From positions 35,356,290-35,420,289 of the forward strand of contig NC_044980.1 in assembly GCF_008728515.1 (NCBI RefSeq): a stretch of DNA of 64,000 bases. Reading direction: 5' to 3'. A model generated the notes under the pieces. It saw nothing but the letters and a program-made list of their open reading frames with translations, was not told the DNA's origin and made no database searches. The first letter of the stretch is position 1, and every line of letters begins with the position of its first letter. A program made the translations under genes and the position numbers. Positions 23,096 to 35,597 of this stretch are shown here, one piece after another. Origin of the DNA: Papio anubis (Eukaryota; Chordata; Mammalia; Primates; Cercopithecidae).

Positions 23096-23850
23096 ACTTC
23101 CTAACAGCACAAAAAGAAAAACAAATTAAAGACAAAAACAGAAAATCACAATAAAAACAAAAGACAGCAAATGGAGAAGAAAAGTGTGCAGTGCATAATC
23201 TAAAAGGTCTAATTTTCATACCATATACGGAGTTCTTATAAACCAATAAGGAGAAGACAAACAGTCCATTGAAACATGTAGACAAAGAAAAAGAATATAC
23301 AGCCTACAAAAAAATAAAAATAGCCAATTAACAAAAGCATTTTCCAACTGCAATGATAATTCGACAAACTGTAAAAAGCCAGATTATTAATATTTATTGT
23401 TGGTGTGAGTAGAAACTTGAAAAAAATTATTGGGGAGTAATTTTTTTTTTTTTTTTTTTTTTGAGACAGAGTCTTGCTCTTTCGCCCAGGCTAGAGTGCA
23501 ATGGCATGATCTTGGCTCACCACAACCTCTGCCTTCCAAGTTCAAGCAATTCTCCTGCCTCAGCCTACTGAGTAGCTGGGATTACCGGTGCCCGCCACCA
23601 TGCCCAGCTATTTTTTGTATTTTTAGTAGAGATGGGGTTTCACTATGTTGGCCTGGCTGGTCTCGAACTTCTGACCTCGGGATCCGCCCGCCTCGGCCTC
23701 CCAAAGTGCTGGGATTACAGGCGTGAGCCACCGCGCCCGGCCTGTTTGTTTTTTGAAATGGAGTTTCGATCTTGTTGATCGAAAATTACACCCGGCTCTT
23801 GGGGAGTAATTTAGAAATGTCTATCAAAATGTGCACAGGTAGATTTGGTG
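23096..23850 (+). mobile_element. Old L1M fragment (ORF2 C-terminal part), split by an Alu
   Basis: A-rich sequence such as 'aaaaatagccaattaacaaa' and 'gttggtgtgagtagaaactt' fits the last part of L1M ORF2. It resumes after the Alu insertion at about 23799. Confidence 0.5.
23445..23742 (-). mobile_element. Alu SINE with extra Alu-like piece at its 5' end
   Basis: Standard antisense Alu (poly-T to 'ccgcgcccggcc'). The duplication 'ttggggagtaattt' is at 23430 and 23799, so another 56 bases (23743-23798) lie within the insertion. They start like a second antisense Alu head ('ttttttgaaatggagtttcg'), then hit the inverted repeat cgatc-ttgtt-gatcg. Confidence 0.93.
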
Positions 23851-24343
23851 AACTGTAAACCCAGTGGCCCGCCTGAGGGGTGTGCTGTCCCTTCTCCTGA
23901 CTCCATGTAGTCACAGACTGCAAGCATGTGACCTACAGTTCCCCAAGAAAATGTTTTTTTCTGAGACTTTAAATCTTAACCATTAGGATAGAAGAAAGAG
24001 TTGGAGTTTACTCATCCCGCAGTGACCCTTGGCCCAAGCTGGCCCTGCTACAAAAGGCATTCCTTTGCTTTGTGATTCTGCCCCCCTCCAACTGCCAGTG
24101 GTTCTTGCCCACCTTCATGGCTGATTCTCCACATTTTCTTTAGAGTCTGTGAGTCCCAACTGTCCTTCCAGCATGTTCCTTTTTGCTTATGTCAGCAAGA
24201 AGGTATATCGTTGGATTGCAACCCAAAAATTCTCGTGCATACACTAAACTCTTCCACAGTAGTTACTTGCTAGAAGTGGAACCAAAAGAGTAATGAAAAG
24301 GAAGATGGGTATGGGGAAGGGAAGAGGAGTGATACGGTACTAT
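23851..24343. other. Unassigned sequence
   Basis: No open frame or repeat that I can name. Near-average GC. Confidence 0.4.
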
Positions 24344-24356
24344 TACACTGGTTTTT

Positions 24357-24655
24357 GTTTGTTTTGGTTTTTGAGACGGAGTCTCCTTCTGTCACCCAGG
24401 CTGGAGTGCAATGGCGCGATCTTGGCTCACTGCAACCTCCGTCTCCCGAGTTACAGCCATTACCCTGCCTCAGCCTCATGAGTAACTGGGATTACAGGTG
24501 GGTGCCACCACGCCCAGCTAATTTTTTGTATTTTTAGTAGAGACGGGGTTACGCCACGTTGGCCAGGCTGGTCTCGAATTCTTGACCTCAGGTGATCTGC
24601 CTGCCTTGGCCTCCCAAAGTGCTAGGATTACAGGCGTGAGCCACTGCGCCCGGCC
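24357..24655 (-). mobile_element. Alu SINE (S-type)
   Basis: Antisense Alu from the T/G head to 'ctgcgcccggcc'. Flanked by 'tacactggttttt' and 'tacattgattttt'. Confidence 0.96.
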
Positions 24656-24952
24656 TACATTGATTTTTAAAATACTATTCACTACTTATATTTTTATAAG
24701 AATTTAAATACAGAAATAAAGAAAAATGGAAGAGTAGAGGTAAGCGGAAATTGAGAAAAAAATGAGTCGCCTGTAATATTACTAACCAGGGAGGATTACT
24801 TTCAACGGTTTGGTCCATACACACAAATTTGTACGTGTATGCATGTGTGAGGGTATGTGTTTGCTTGCACACACACATTTATTTATATACACGTATATAA
24901 AAATGGGCTTTTACTATATTTGGAGAGTTTGTCCATCAACTATATATATATA
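24656..24952. other. Unassigned AT-rich sequence
   Basis: Contains TG/CA-rich patches (24800-24900) and a short (TA)n run (24941-24952). No gene is visible. Confidence 0.4.
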
Positions 24953-25224
24953 TGCACTCCGCCCAGGCTGGAGTGCAGTGGCCGGATCTCAGTTCACTGC
25001 AAGCTCCGCCTCCTGGGTCCACGCCATTCTCCTGCCTCAGCCTCCCGAGTAGCTGGGACTACAGGCGCCCGCCAGGTTGCCCGGCTAGTTTTTTGTATTT
25101 TTTTTAGTAGAGACGGGGTTTCACCATGTTAGCCAGGATGGTCTTGATCTCCTGACCTCGTGATCCGCCCTTCTTGGCCTCCCAAAGTGCTGGGATTACA
25201 GGCTTGAGCCACCGCGCCCGGCCC
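24953..25224 (-). mobile_element. AluY, Old World monkey type, lacking its tail end
   Basis: Antisense copy with 'gtggccggatctcag', 'gcccggctagttttttgt' and 'caggcttgagccaccgc', which I associate with cercopithecid AluY. The poly-T and first 30 or so bases are absent: it starts right after (TA)n. 'catcaac' followed by A/T alternation at 24934 and 25227 suggests a target-site duplication. Confidence 0.9.
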
Positions 25225-25256
25225 CACATCAACAATATATTAAAAATGCTTACTTG

Positions 25257-25535
25257 ACGGGACGCGGTGGCTCACGCCTGTACTCCCAACACTTTGGAAG
25301 GTGGAGGCGGGTGGATCGCTTGAGCTCAGGAGTTCAAGAGCAGCCTGCGCAACGTGGCGAAACCCCATCTCTACAAAAAATACAAAAATTAGCCGAGCGT
25401 AGTGTCATGTGCCTATAGTCCCGGCTACATCTCTTGATCCCGGGAGGCGGAGGTTGTAGTGAGCCAAGATCACGCCGTTGTACTCTAACCTGGGTGACAG
25501 AATGAAACTGTGTCTCAAAAAAAAAAAAAAAAAAA
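25257..25535 (+). mobile_element. Alu SINE
   Basis: Starts 'gggacgcggtggctcacgcc' and ends in an A-run. A block between the two arms is missing ('cggctacatctcttgatccc'). The next Alu follows almost immediately. Confidence 0.93.
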
Positions 25536-25539
25536 TGCT

Positions 25540-25836
25540 GCCGGGCGCAGTGGCTTACGCCTGTAATCCCAGCACTCTGGGAGGCCGAGGCGGACGGATC
25601 ACAAGGTCAAGAGATGGAGACCATCCTGGCCAACATGGTGAAACCCCGTCTCTACTAAAAATACAAAAATTAGCTGGGCGTGGGGGTGCACACCTGTAAT
25701 CCCAGCTACTTGGGAGGCTGAGGCAGAAGAATCTCTTGAACCCGGGAAGTGGAGGTTGCAGTGAGCCGAGATCGCACCACTGCACTCCAGCCTGGCGACA
25801 GAGTGAGACTCTGCCAAAAAAAAAAAAAGAAAGAAA
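25540..25836 (+). mobile_element. Alu SINE (S-type)
   Basis: Starts 'gccgggcgcagtggcttacg', ends in an A-run with AAAG. It is tandem with the preceding Alu, separated only by 'atgct', which also precedes the first Alu. Confidence 0.95.
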
Positions 25837-26034
25837 GCTTTTTTATATCACCAAATACTACTAGATTGTTAATGGCACTGAAGTCTTCACTTGATATAAC
25901 ATAATTTATTGAATTGATACCTTACTATTGAATTTTTAGATTGTTTCTACATTTCCAATATTACTATTTAAATGGACATAAAAACAATGCAATAAATGAT
26001 CTTTGATTGGTCATTATTCAGAAATGTAGTTACA

Positions 26035-26395
26035 AAGGTATTTGAGGGACAACTGGAGAAATTAGATTATGAAATGGATATGTTAGGAAATTGTAGTTCA
26101 TTTTGTTAGTATAATTTATGGTATTGTATCTGTGAAAAAATGTTCTTTTTTAGAATTTAACACAGACATGCTTAGAGTTGAAGTGTCACACTTTCTGAAA
26201 GTTAGTTGTAAATGTTTAGCAAAAATGAAAGATGAACAGATGATAAGCAGATGAGAGAAAGAGAAATAGATGAAGCAAATATGACAAAATATTAGCAAGC
26301 ATGAAATCTGGGCAGGTGGTGGATACGTGAGTTCTCACTGAATATTCTTTCTACTGTCCTGTTTGACTTTTTTCATAATACAAAGTTTTCTCTAA
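26035..26395 (+). mobile_element. Old L1M 3' end
   Basis: 'acatgcttagagttgaagtg', 'agcaaatatgacaaaatatt' and 'gacttttttcataatacaaa' match, in order, the 3' end of an old L1 subfamily. It lies opposite in orientation to the surrounding L1M. Confidence 0.55.
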
Positions 26396-26918
26396 GAATA
26401 TCAAATATTTCACAGAATTTTCTGGAGGGTTAAAATTTGAGGCAAAAAAGATAATGAAAAATATCATAGTTATACATCTTTGTACCTTTAAATAATTTTC
26501 TTACGATAGATTGTTCAAAGTGAATTTCTGGATCAATGAGTCTATATTAATTTAAGCCTTTTAATGCAATATTTTATTAAATTACTTTTCAGAAAGATTT
26601 TAGTATTTGCACTCCTAATGATAAAAAATTTGCATACAAGAATGTATATTTCTCCATATCCTCATCATCACAGATTTCTTACTATCAAAAAACTTTGATA
26701 AACAAAACCTGTCCTGAATTTCATGTTGTCATGTATTTAGTTTGTAATATTCACAATTTAAATGTCATTTACAGTAATTCTATGAATTTCCTGTTTGTGT
26801 TCTTTGATACTTTTTGGCAGTAGTCCCACAGTTTTTGATTTGATGATTAAGATCTGTATATATTGAAGAAGAATGTTGTAAATCAGTCGATTTCTGTCCT
26901 GCAATGTGCAGATTTCTT

Positions 26919-27234
26919 CTTTTTTTTTTTTTTTTTTTTTTGGGGTAGAGTCTTGCCCTCCTTTGCCTGGGGCTGGAGTGCAGTGTGCTTTGATCTTGGC
27001 TCTTTCAACCTCCACCTCCCAGGTTCAATTGGTTGGATTCTTCTGCCTCAGCCCCTCCCGAGTGGCTGGGACTACAGGCACCACCCTGCCACACCCGGCT
27101 GATTCTTTGTTTAAATGGGGAGCCGGACTGCTGGGTTGGCTGCATTAACAGTCTTGAACTCCCGACCTCAGGTGATCCACCCGTCTCGGCCTCCCAAAGA
27201 GCTGGGGTTATAGGCATGACCCACCACACCAGGC
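26919..27234 (-). mobile_element. Diverged Alu SINE
   Basis: Poly-T head of about 20 bases, then a body with several small insertions and rearranged spots ('tttgcctggggctggagtgc', 'aaatggggagccggactgct'). The 5' end is 'caccaggcc'. 'atttcttc' flanks both ends. Confidence 0.9.
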
Positions 27235-28143
27235 CTCATTTCTTCATATTTTGTCATTTACTTGTTAACTATGTGTTTTTTCCCCAAATAGACCATTTTA
27301 TTGTCAAGTCTTTCCTTCATGATTGCGCTTTATTTTAATCCCAAGATTAAATATTTATCTATTTTTGTATTTAATTAATGTCTCCCTTTATATTAAATAC
27401 TTTAATCTTACAGGAATATATTTTATTATAAGGTATGCCCTAGTGATCTAACTTTATTTTTCCAAATGGTTAACTAGCTTCCCTTATCATATCTTAAATA
27501 TATATACTTGAGTCTGTTTCTGCAGTTTCTATTGTCTTTTCAATTATCTGTTTATCTGTTTCTGGGCCAGTTCCATACAATTTTATTTGCTGTAGTACTA
27601 CAATATATCTTAATCTCTGATACAGCAGAGCCTTATCATTCCCTTCCTGTTCAACATTTTCTTTTGTTTTCTCCTATGTTAATTCTTCCATGTGAACTTC
27701 AGAAGCATTTTGTCAAATTCTAAGAGAAATTCTATTGGCATTTTGATTGAAAATGTTACAACTATAGATACTAGAGGAGAATTTACATCTTTACTATAGA
27801 AAGTCTTCTATCCAGGAACATAACGTGTCTCTGTATTTAATCAAGTCTTTTTGTTCTCTCAGGAAAGTTTTTAGTTTCTTTCAGGCAGGACTTACACATT
27901 TTAAGTTTATTCCTAGTTACTCTGTATTTTTTGTTTCTTTTGACAACTATATGATTTTTTCTATTTTATTTTCTAACAAAGGTTTCATCTTTATGTTTTA
28001 TCATCTAGTCAATCTGTAACTTAAATTGGCTTACGGAGTGAGATAGAGAACTAACTTTTCCCTGAATCGATGAGCTTTTTTTCAAATAGCAGCCTCCATG
28101 GAATATTTAGTCACCAAAAAAAGTTAATACAAACGTACATAAC

Positions 28144-28440
28144 AGGCCAGGCATGGTGGCTCAATGTCTGTAATCGCAGCGCTTTGAGAGGCTGAAGCAG
28201 GCGAATCACCTAGGTCAGGAGTTCAAGACCAGCCTGGCCAACATGGTGAAACCCTATCTCTACAAAAATACAATAATTAGCAGGGCATGATAGCAGGTGC
28301 CTGTAATCCCAGCTACTTGGGAGGCTGAGGCAGGAGAATCACTTGAACCTGGGAGACAGAGGTTGCCATGAGCCAGTATCACGCCATTGCACTCCAGCCT
28401 GTGTGACAGAGCGAGATTCCGTCTCAAAAAAAAAAAAAAG
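28144..28440 (+). mobile_element. Alu SINE (S-type)
   Basis: Full-length plus-strand Alu with a 14-A tail. 'gtacata' is found at both flanks. Confidence 0.95.
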
Positions 28441-29840
28441 TACATATACACTGTGATTGTAGTTATGTAAAAATATACAAGCATATTGCCAAAGATTAGA
28501 AAATAATATATAAAATTGGAAAGTAGTTTTGTAAGAGTGAATTTCTTATGTTTAAATTTTTCTATTTAAATTGATTTTCTTTATAATCTTGTTTTCACAA
28601 TTGATATAAACTGGATATTGAAGAGTTCATTTTTCCTCAGCATCCTTTTTGCCTTTCCCTTTAAGTTCTTTTCCAATAATAATTTGAATACAACAGTTTC
28701 TTGTATTTCACATTATGTACCTAATGCTTTCAGGTGTTAATTGAGTGGCATTTCCCAAGCTAGACAACCTGGTGCCTGCTTAAAATAAGAGAAGAAAAAA
28801 GAGAAACCCATGTATGCCCTCAAATATTAAATTCTGGAATACGAACTTCTTTTTGGCTTAAGTCATGCAGTGTTTTTCTCCCTGTCTAGAAATTTGAAAC
28901 AAACATTGTTCTGTGTGCCATGAACATTAAAAGGTTTTGGAAGAATCACAGCTCCTGTTGGCAAACACCTGCCACTCCATGGCCTGAATAAAACTTCCCC
29001 ATCCTCTTTCAGGCTATGTCTCTCTATTTGTCTCTCCCATGACATTTTTAGAAATTTCTATTTCTTTGTTAGTTAAACTCCACGTCTTAGCATCCCTGTC
29101 ACTCTCAGGATTGCTTCGTGTCATTGCTTTCTTCTCTCAGTCTTCCCCTTTTTGGTTGAAAGCAATTTCCAATACAGATGTGCATAAAGATCCCTGTGTT
29201 CCAAGCAGAATTAGGAGAGGATCCTCTTCCTTTTCAAAAAGACTGCCAAGCTATTGCCACTGAGGAACATCTCATCCTATGTTAGGTGAAGTAGAAGCAG
29301 AATGGGATACAATTATTATTACCTGTGTCAAAAAGAGTGGTGGATTTTCTAAAGCACTCAGAAGAGATAAAATTGATACGTCAAAGAGTGCTAATAGAAT
29401 ACTTCAGTGGCCTGGCATCATTTGAGCATAAACTAGTTCATGTAAGTAAACTTCCAGATAACTGAAGATTCTCACTGCCAGTCCAACTATTGTATTTCAG
29501 TATAGTATAGGGATGATCTCAGTGCTTGTAAAGTTTAGGGTCATCTGGCCCTGCATTCAATAGCCTCACACCCGTACACTTTATTAAAATTAGGCCTGCC
29601 TTTTGCCAGACTCTAGGTTGTTCCCTTTTTTCCTATCAGAGTCATCTGTCTCTAGCAGCATCCCATCTCCTTAATTTACTTCCACTCTATCGTGGCCTAG
29701 AAACCAGATGAACACAATTGCTGAACTGTGTCCCAATGAAAACCTAAGAAAATTCTGGGACATGTTGCTTAGCTGTCCCCTGCTATGGCTTTGGGAGGTC
29801 TAATGTCTCCTAAAATCTTTCTTCCTTGGTAGGACCATAC
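28441..29840. other. Unassigned sequence, few repeats
   Basis: One of the longest stretches without a named repeat. Short frames at 28863-29045 (minus) and 29039-29263 (plus) have no recognisable domains. Confidence 0.4.
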
Positions 29841-30000
29841 AGGAATAACACGCCATTCATTCATTCATTGATTCGTTCAATGAAAAATCATTTTGGAATA
29901 ATGCTCCATTCACTATGCCAGATACTGGACATACCCTAGTTACTAGGACAATTAGTCTTTACATGCAGGGAGTTTAAAATCTAGTCCTACAAATGGATAT
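29841..30000 (+). repeat. Ancient repeat fragment (same family as 21956)
   Basis: 'cattcattcattgattcgtt' followed by 'cactatgccagatactggac' and 'catgcagggagtttaaaatc' follows the start of the ancient family. Confidence 0.4.
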
Positions 30001-31811
30001 CGTGAATTGAGCTTCAAAAAGTACCAGGAAAGCATGGAACAGGAGAACTTGTCTACATAGGTCAACTGATAATTCAGATTACAAAAAGAAAAAAAAAGTC
30101 CTACATTTCAAAAGGACAAATTTGCTGCCAGGAAACCATAATAGTCCTATTAGAGGCATGAGTCAGAGGCTCTTCAGGGAATAAGTTGTTTCTGGCAGAG
30201 GAGGTTGGTTCTGGAAGCAGGTCGAGTCCCGTGCACAGCTTCAATCTCCAGGGCTGCAGCAAGAGACCTGTCCTCTCACACACACCCCACCCATCCCTGC
30301 AGCTTCTCTTCACACCAAATCTGCACAAGCCCCTTTGCTACTGGAGGAAGCTGTGAATATAGTTGTTGGGGGACTTGAATTTGTATCCATAGCTGGTTGA
30401 GCCAGGCAGGAGAAAGGTACCATGATACATGGCTCCTCCAAAGGGTTGCAGGAGTCAACCAAGGGGTCCTCACTTTCAAGAATAAATAAAATAGGGGAAT
30501 ATAGGGCCCTCTCTGGACAGTTTCAAATTTGAAGAGACAGCTAAGAAAGAGAAGTATGAAAATGTCCATGAGATGAGTATTTTGGTCGCTGGTAGAAGCA
30601 TCAAGTTCACAATTTAGTTTAGGAAAATCTGAACCAGTATTTCTATTCTTTCCTTACAGTTCCAAATTTTGTGCCAGAAATTGAAAAGCCTTACTCTCCC
30701 GTGCATCTCCCCAAACCTCCCACTTTGTGTATGTTTGTGAAAAGATTATAAGCAGTTGGCTTTCCTAACGACTCTTGACAATAAGCAGGGCAATGGGCTA
30801 AATTATTTAAAAATAAGAAAAAATCTGGAAAAACATTTAACAAGCTAACTGGTGGTTTTTGTTGTGTTCCAAAATGAGAGGCATTCAGAAGAAGGGCCTT
30901 TCTGCTTCCGATTCCAGCAGAAACTCAAGATATCAAGCCTCAAAACAGGGCCCCTGGAGCAGGGAGATGAGGTCACGGCTGACCACATGAGTGGACCTTG
31001 TCCAAGAAAACTCTTTGAAGGTATCCCTTATGGTGACTGAACAGATTGTCCCCAGAGGTTGAAGCAAACACAGATAAAAAAACACTCGGGAAAAGCCAGT
31101 GGCGTGGCACAAGGATGATAAAACGCCTGCTGATTTCAGCTACTCAATGCAGGCTTCAGGCCATTTTTCCTTAACTCAGTCCTGTGTTTACCCTAAACTC
31201 CAGAACTCTCAGTTGTGAAGAATAAGAAGCTGATGGGTGTCCATTCAATCTGCTTATCATGAAATGTCATGAAAGCTTCCTTCCACTTCATGAGAACCCA
31301 GGAATTAAAAATGCAAATTAAATCAGGGACTCCAGGCTCTCCACTCATCCAGAATAATCTTCCCAAAAAGTCCCTTTCACTACCCATTGCTCAGAAGCCT
31401 GCACGGTCCTCCCATGTCTAATATAAATGCTTTATAAACAGCCTTGCTGATGTAAGCTTGCTCCTGGGAACATAAGTGCTCTGTTCATTTGAGGAAGGTT
31501 TCCACATTCTCCCATTTATCTTGTTGACGTCTACACCTGTGCCTGAGCACAGACTACCCTTCTCTGCTAGGTGGACCTGCTCATCCCCATTTAAGCCTCA
31601 AGGGGAGCATGAGTCATGACTTTTTCATGCAACCCTTTCTCCCATCATTGACAAACACTGGATTTCTAACCAATTTTTCATAGGTATCTTCACATCAGGG
31701 AGCGAGGAGCCTCTGAGATCCACGTAACCCCAAGATCGTGGTGTCTGTGACTTAAAGTAAACATGTGCAGAAAACTAATTGCCCAAAACCTTGTCCAGAC
31801 TCCAGCATAAG
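30001..31811. other. Unassigned sequence, few repeats
   Basis: No gene is supported. A 62-codon frame at 30852-31040 (plus) and a 75-codon frame at 30101-30328 (minus) are open, but I recognise nothing in them. Confidence 0.4.
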
Positions 31812-31828
31812 AAAGACAGGGTATTCAA

Positions 31829-32150
31829 GGCCGGGCGCAGTGGCTCATGCCTGTAATCCCAGCACTTTGGGAGGCCGAGGCGGGCAGATCACGAGGTCAG
31901 GAGATTGAGACAATCCTGGCTAACACAGTGAAACCCTATCTCTACTAAAAATACCAAAAAAAAAAAAAAAAAACTTAGCCCAGTGTGGTGGCAGATGCCT
32001 GTAGTCCCAGCTACTCAGGAGGCTGAGGCAGGAGAATGGCGTGAACCCGGGAGGCAGAGGTTGCAGTGAGCCGAGATCACGCCACTGCACTCCAGCCTGG
32101 ATGACAGAGCGAGACTCCGTCTCAAAAAAAAAAAGAAAAAGAAAAGAAAA
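31829..32150 (+). mobile_element. Alu SINE (Y/Sc-like)
   Basis: Full-length, with a mid A-run of 19 and an (AAAAG)n tail. Target-site duplication 'aaag-cagggtattca' at 31812 and 32150. Confidence 0.96.
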
Positions 32151-32359
32151 GAAAGTCAGGGTATTCACAACCAAACTTTTCCATGCATGTCCAATTTCCT
32201 GACCCTCCTAGAATCTTTGAGACATAAAGATTATTAAATTCTCTAGGACCATACAAGTGTCAGCAATCAAGCTGATTATACCACAGAGAGAGGTGGTCTG
32301 TGGGTTTCCTTCCCTCTCCCATCCTCCCTGACCTGCCTTTGAATAGTTTGCTTTGAGTC

Positions 32360-32830
32360 GGCAGTAAAATGTCCACCTTTCTATCTGGGTCTTCTTCCAT
32401 GAGCTATTCTATCCTTTGCAGTATGTTTTACATCAACCTATATGCACCCCAGAAGCTTGTATACTACCAAGCTTTTGCCCTGTTTTTTACTCTACTTGGA
32501 ACATCTTTGTCCTCCTCTCCTCCTGGGAAATGTCTCACCAGCCTTTCCAGGGTTCAGCTCAAATGTAACTTCTTCATCTTCTCTTTACTTCATTCTTACA
32601 TAGTATTAACTACTCTGTCTTCCCTATCCCCAAGGTATCTTATTCTTTACTCTGTTTTAGAGCTCAACAATTGTATATAGTCAATTGTTTATATATCTGC
32701 CATTCCCAGCCCCTGGAGAGGAAGAACTGTCTAATTTATTCTTTATATCCCCAGTTCCTGGCCCTGTTCCAAGCACATAGTAGATGTTCTTAGTGTATGG
32801 AATTGAATGTGAAGTGCCCAGAGGTTCTTG
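32360..32830 (+). mobile_element. L2 LINE 3' end
   Basis: 'gggttcagctcaaatgtaac', 'ctggagaggaagaactgtct', 'atatccccagttcctggccc' and 'caagcacatagtagatgttc' give the L2 3' end in order. The 103-codon frame at 32369-32680 comes from it and is not a gene. Confidence 0.75.
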
Positions 32831-33004
32831 AAATGGGCCAGGTGCCACTCTGTTCCACACAGGTAGAAGAGGCCCAGCCTCGGGCAATGTTCTGCTGCTT
32901 CTGCTGCTTGCTGGAGGTCCTGTTGACTCTCCCATGTCAACACACAATTTCTTCCTTCTTATCCCAGCTCTGACACCCGCTTCTGGTTCTGTCTATTCTG
33001 CATA

Positions 33005-33180
33005 TCCATTGCAAGTCAGCTTCTCAAGTGTTAGTCTTTTGACCCATCTCTGCACAAGCCTAAGTACTTGCCTATTATACTTGAGCCTCAGTTTACTCAT
33101 CTGATAAAACCTACTAGTAGCACTGTTGTATAGAGAAAAATGAGATATGTATATAAAAAGTGTCTTATTCTGAAATATCA
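33005..33180 (-). repeat. MIR SINE fragment
   Basis: 'gagcctcagtttactcatct' with following 'gataaaacctactagtagca' is the antisense core of MIR. Confidence 0.6.
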
Positions 33181-33363
33181 AACAATAATGCAAACAAAGG
33201 CATTTAAGTTTATATTTTAAGGCAAAATATATTTCTAATCCAATAATAGTGATGATGCAAAAACAACTCACAAACTTTGCATGCAAAGGAGTTGGGACTA
33301 TGTTTATGTGTGGCCGAATAGATTAAGAAAAAAAATTCTAACAGTGTTAGTATGATTGAAAAA

Positions 33364-33413
33364 ATATAAAAAGTTACTGAATATTAACTTGAAAGTTACT
33401 GAATATTACCAGT
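33364..33413 (+). repeat. Short direct repeat, about 22 bp twice
   Basis: 'aagttactgaatattaac' and 'aagttactgaatattacc' follow each other in tandem. Confidence 0.85.
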
Positions 33414-33449
33414 TTTAAGAATGAGAAATGAAAACCTTTTTATACGTCC

Positions 33450-34150
33450 TTAAGACCTCTGATTATTATCTCTCCATAGACACCTCAAATCCAATATGTT
33501 CAAAAATAAGCTCATTATCTCTTATCCACTCACTCCTCCAAACACACTTGCTTCTGTGCCTACATTCCTTCTTTTGGCCAGTGCCTCTACTATCCATCAG
33601 TCCCTCAAACCTGGAGCACCTACCCCTGACTACTCACCATCCCAATCCACCTGCCTATCCAATTGGTCACCAAGTACCATGGAGTCTAAATGCTAAAATG
33701 CCTCTTGATTCTCTCTCTTCTTATACAAACTCATTGCCTCACTTTCAGATGCTCACAATTTCTCACCTATTCTGATTCATTTGCATCCCATTAGATCTTC
33801 TTTCTACAGTTCATCCTCCATAATGCCACTAGAGAGAGCTTCCAAAGATACAAAGCTCAACAGGCCACTTAAAAGTATTCTATGGCCCCCCAAAACTCCT
33901 AAGCATGTCATTCAAATTATTTCATGATTTTATGTCTGCCTATCTTTCAAGTTATACTTCTAAAATTATTTTCTAATATAGAAAAGTATCTTCTAAAAAC
34001 ATCTTCCAATATAGAAAACCTTCTTGGACCTTCCCAAGGTGAGCTTTCTCCCAGACATCCTATAGCATTGTGGGCTCACTTTAATTAGAGCATATGTCTC
34101 AAACATTGTCATCTCTAATTATGTATCTTCTCCACCAGACTGTACACCTT
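33450..34150 (+). mobile_element. L2 LINE, ORF2 C-terminal and 3' part
   Basis: 'cacctcaaatccaatatgtt', 'aaataagctcattatctctt' and, after 33800, 'tcaacaggccacttaaaagt' are diverged L2 phrases in order. The 115-codon frame at 33428-33775 lies within it and is not a gene. Confidence 0.65.
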
Positions 34151-34698
34151 TTGCTTGTTCAACTAAGATTTTTATAGGAAGATATTAACTGAAATTCTTC
34201 CATTGCCTCCTCTTCAAGGCAGGCAGCACGTGAGTGAAATGAGAGGAAGTGGAAGAGAACAATGATGGGAATGGAGGAGTAAAGAAGAGGTGAGTCCCAG
34301 CATGGGAGGAAGAAAAGAATAGACCTTGAGGCTTTTGTTGGTGAATGAAGGAAGAAAAACTCCGTACCCAGCAAATGTCTGGCCACGTGACACCAGCAAA
34401 AATCAAGGAATTCAACCCTTGATAAGAGTCATCTTAAAACAATACAGACAGCAAGACTACCCACCACGGCCTCTGAGAAAGGCACCTGACTAGACAAGCT
34501 TTTGCCTGATGGATGTGGACTAATCCCAAGGAACGAATGTTTCATTGTGAATTATGTTTTGACCACATGTCAACAGTTGACTGCATTTAAAGGACTGCAA
34601 AGGTTTTAAAAGAGGGTTTCAAATATTCTCATCACAGAACTCTCTAAGGGCAGATATACATTTCAAAAACAACATGCTGAAGAAAACACACACACACA

Positions 34699-34736
<38 letters not shown>

Positions 34737-35597
34737 CCCAAACATAGTAAAAAGAGATCACAAAAATAATAACTCTTGGTAAATTTAACCAGTTAGATTT
34801 AGTTCTTTGTTGACCTCTCTCCACACAAACATCCTACTATTGGTCTTAACATCTGACCAAGCCCAAGTGTATATAGTAAGAAATAGGACATTCTAAAATT
34901 CCATCTTCTTAGGAATCAGTCTTATACACATAAAGCAGAAGTTTTATCTACTTAGTAAGTGTACTTTTCTCAACTAAACTTTCTGCCCTAAAAGCACCAA
35001 TATCTGTAGAGAACATAATCTAGACTATAATTCTAGTGTTATCATTGACTCAGTTACCAATCACTTTACATATATCTTATAGCTGTTTTGTGATTGTTTT
35101 TGTGATTTGCAAACATGGGGTATAAAATAATGCTGAGTCATTTTTTAATATTTACATTAAATAACTCTGAGCTCTACTCTTCTATTGTGAAAATGTATTG
35201 CCTCCCTCTTTGGGGCATCTCACCTCCCATACTGAAAGAAAGAATGCAAAGGGGCTTGCTCTGTTGAAGGCATCAGTCCTGGTTATTATCCTCATGATGG
35301 AAGAAAACTGGAAACTATGAGGAGTTCATTCACTGAAGAATGCCAGGATCTGGTGAAGTTGCTGCTGGTAAAGCGCTTGTGGAAAGCAGGTAGTTTGATA
35401 GTGAGATTCAATCTTTGGTCACTGCTGCAAGAACAGTGGTGATTTATCATACTTGTGCTGGCCACCCATCACTAAAGAAAGGGACCTGGGCACCAATTCA
35501 CATCACTGCTGCTGGTCTGGCGGGAGTTTCTTAAGGTGAATTAAAAAAAAGACATGTAAAAGTCAACAACAGTCACTACACAACAAAGGCACATTTT
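34151..35597. other. Unassigned sequence with a CA microsatellite
   Basis: No gene is visible apart from the exon-like patch that follows. The only clear feature is the (CA)n run at 34686-34735. Confidence 0.4.
34686..34735 (+). repeat. (CA)n microsatellite
   Basis: About 25 CA units with a single TA interruption. Confidence 0.95.

Larger units (their letters stand above)
25837..28100 (-). mobile_element. Old L1M (ORF2 antisense), split by an L1 3' end and an Alu
   Basis: Pieces 25837-26034, 26396-26918 and 27235-28100 read as antisense ORF2 of a very old L1: 'aagtgaatttctggatcaat', 'tttctccatatcctcatcat', 'aagtcttctatccaggaaca', 'gtttattcctagttactctg' in the expected order. Confidence 0.6.

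Noticed and set aside
32369..32680. 103-codon hydrophobic open frame
   Set aside because: It coincides with an L2 3' end and has no domain; typical of T/C-rich repeat DNA.
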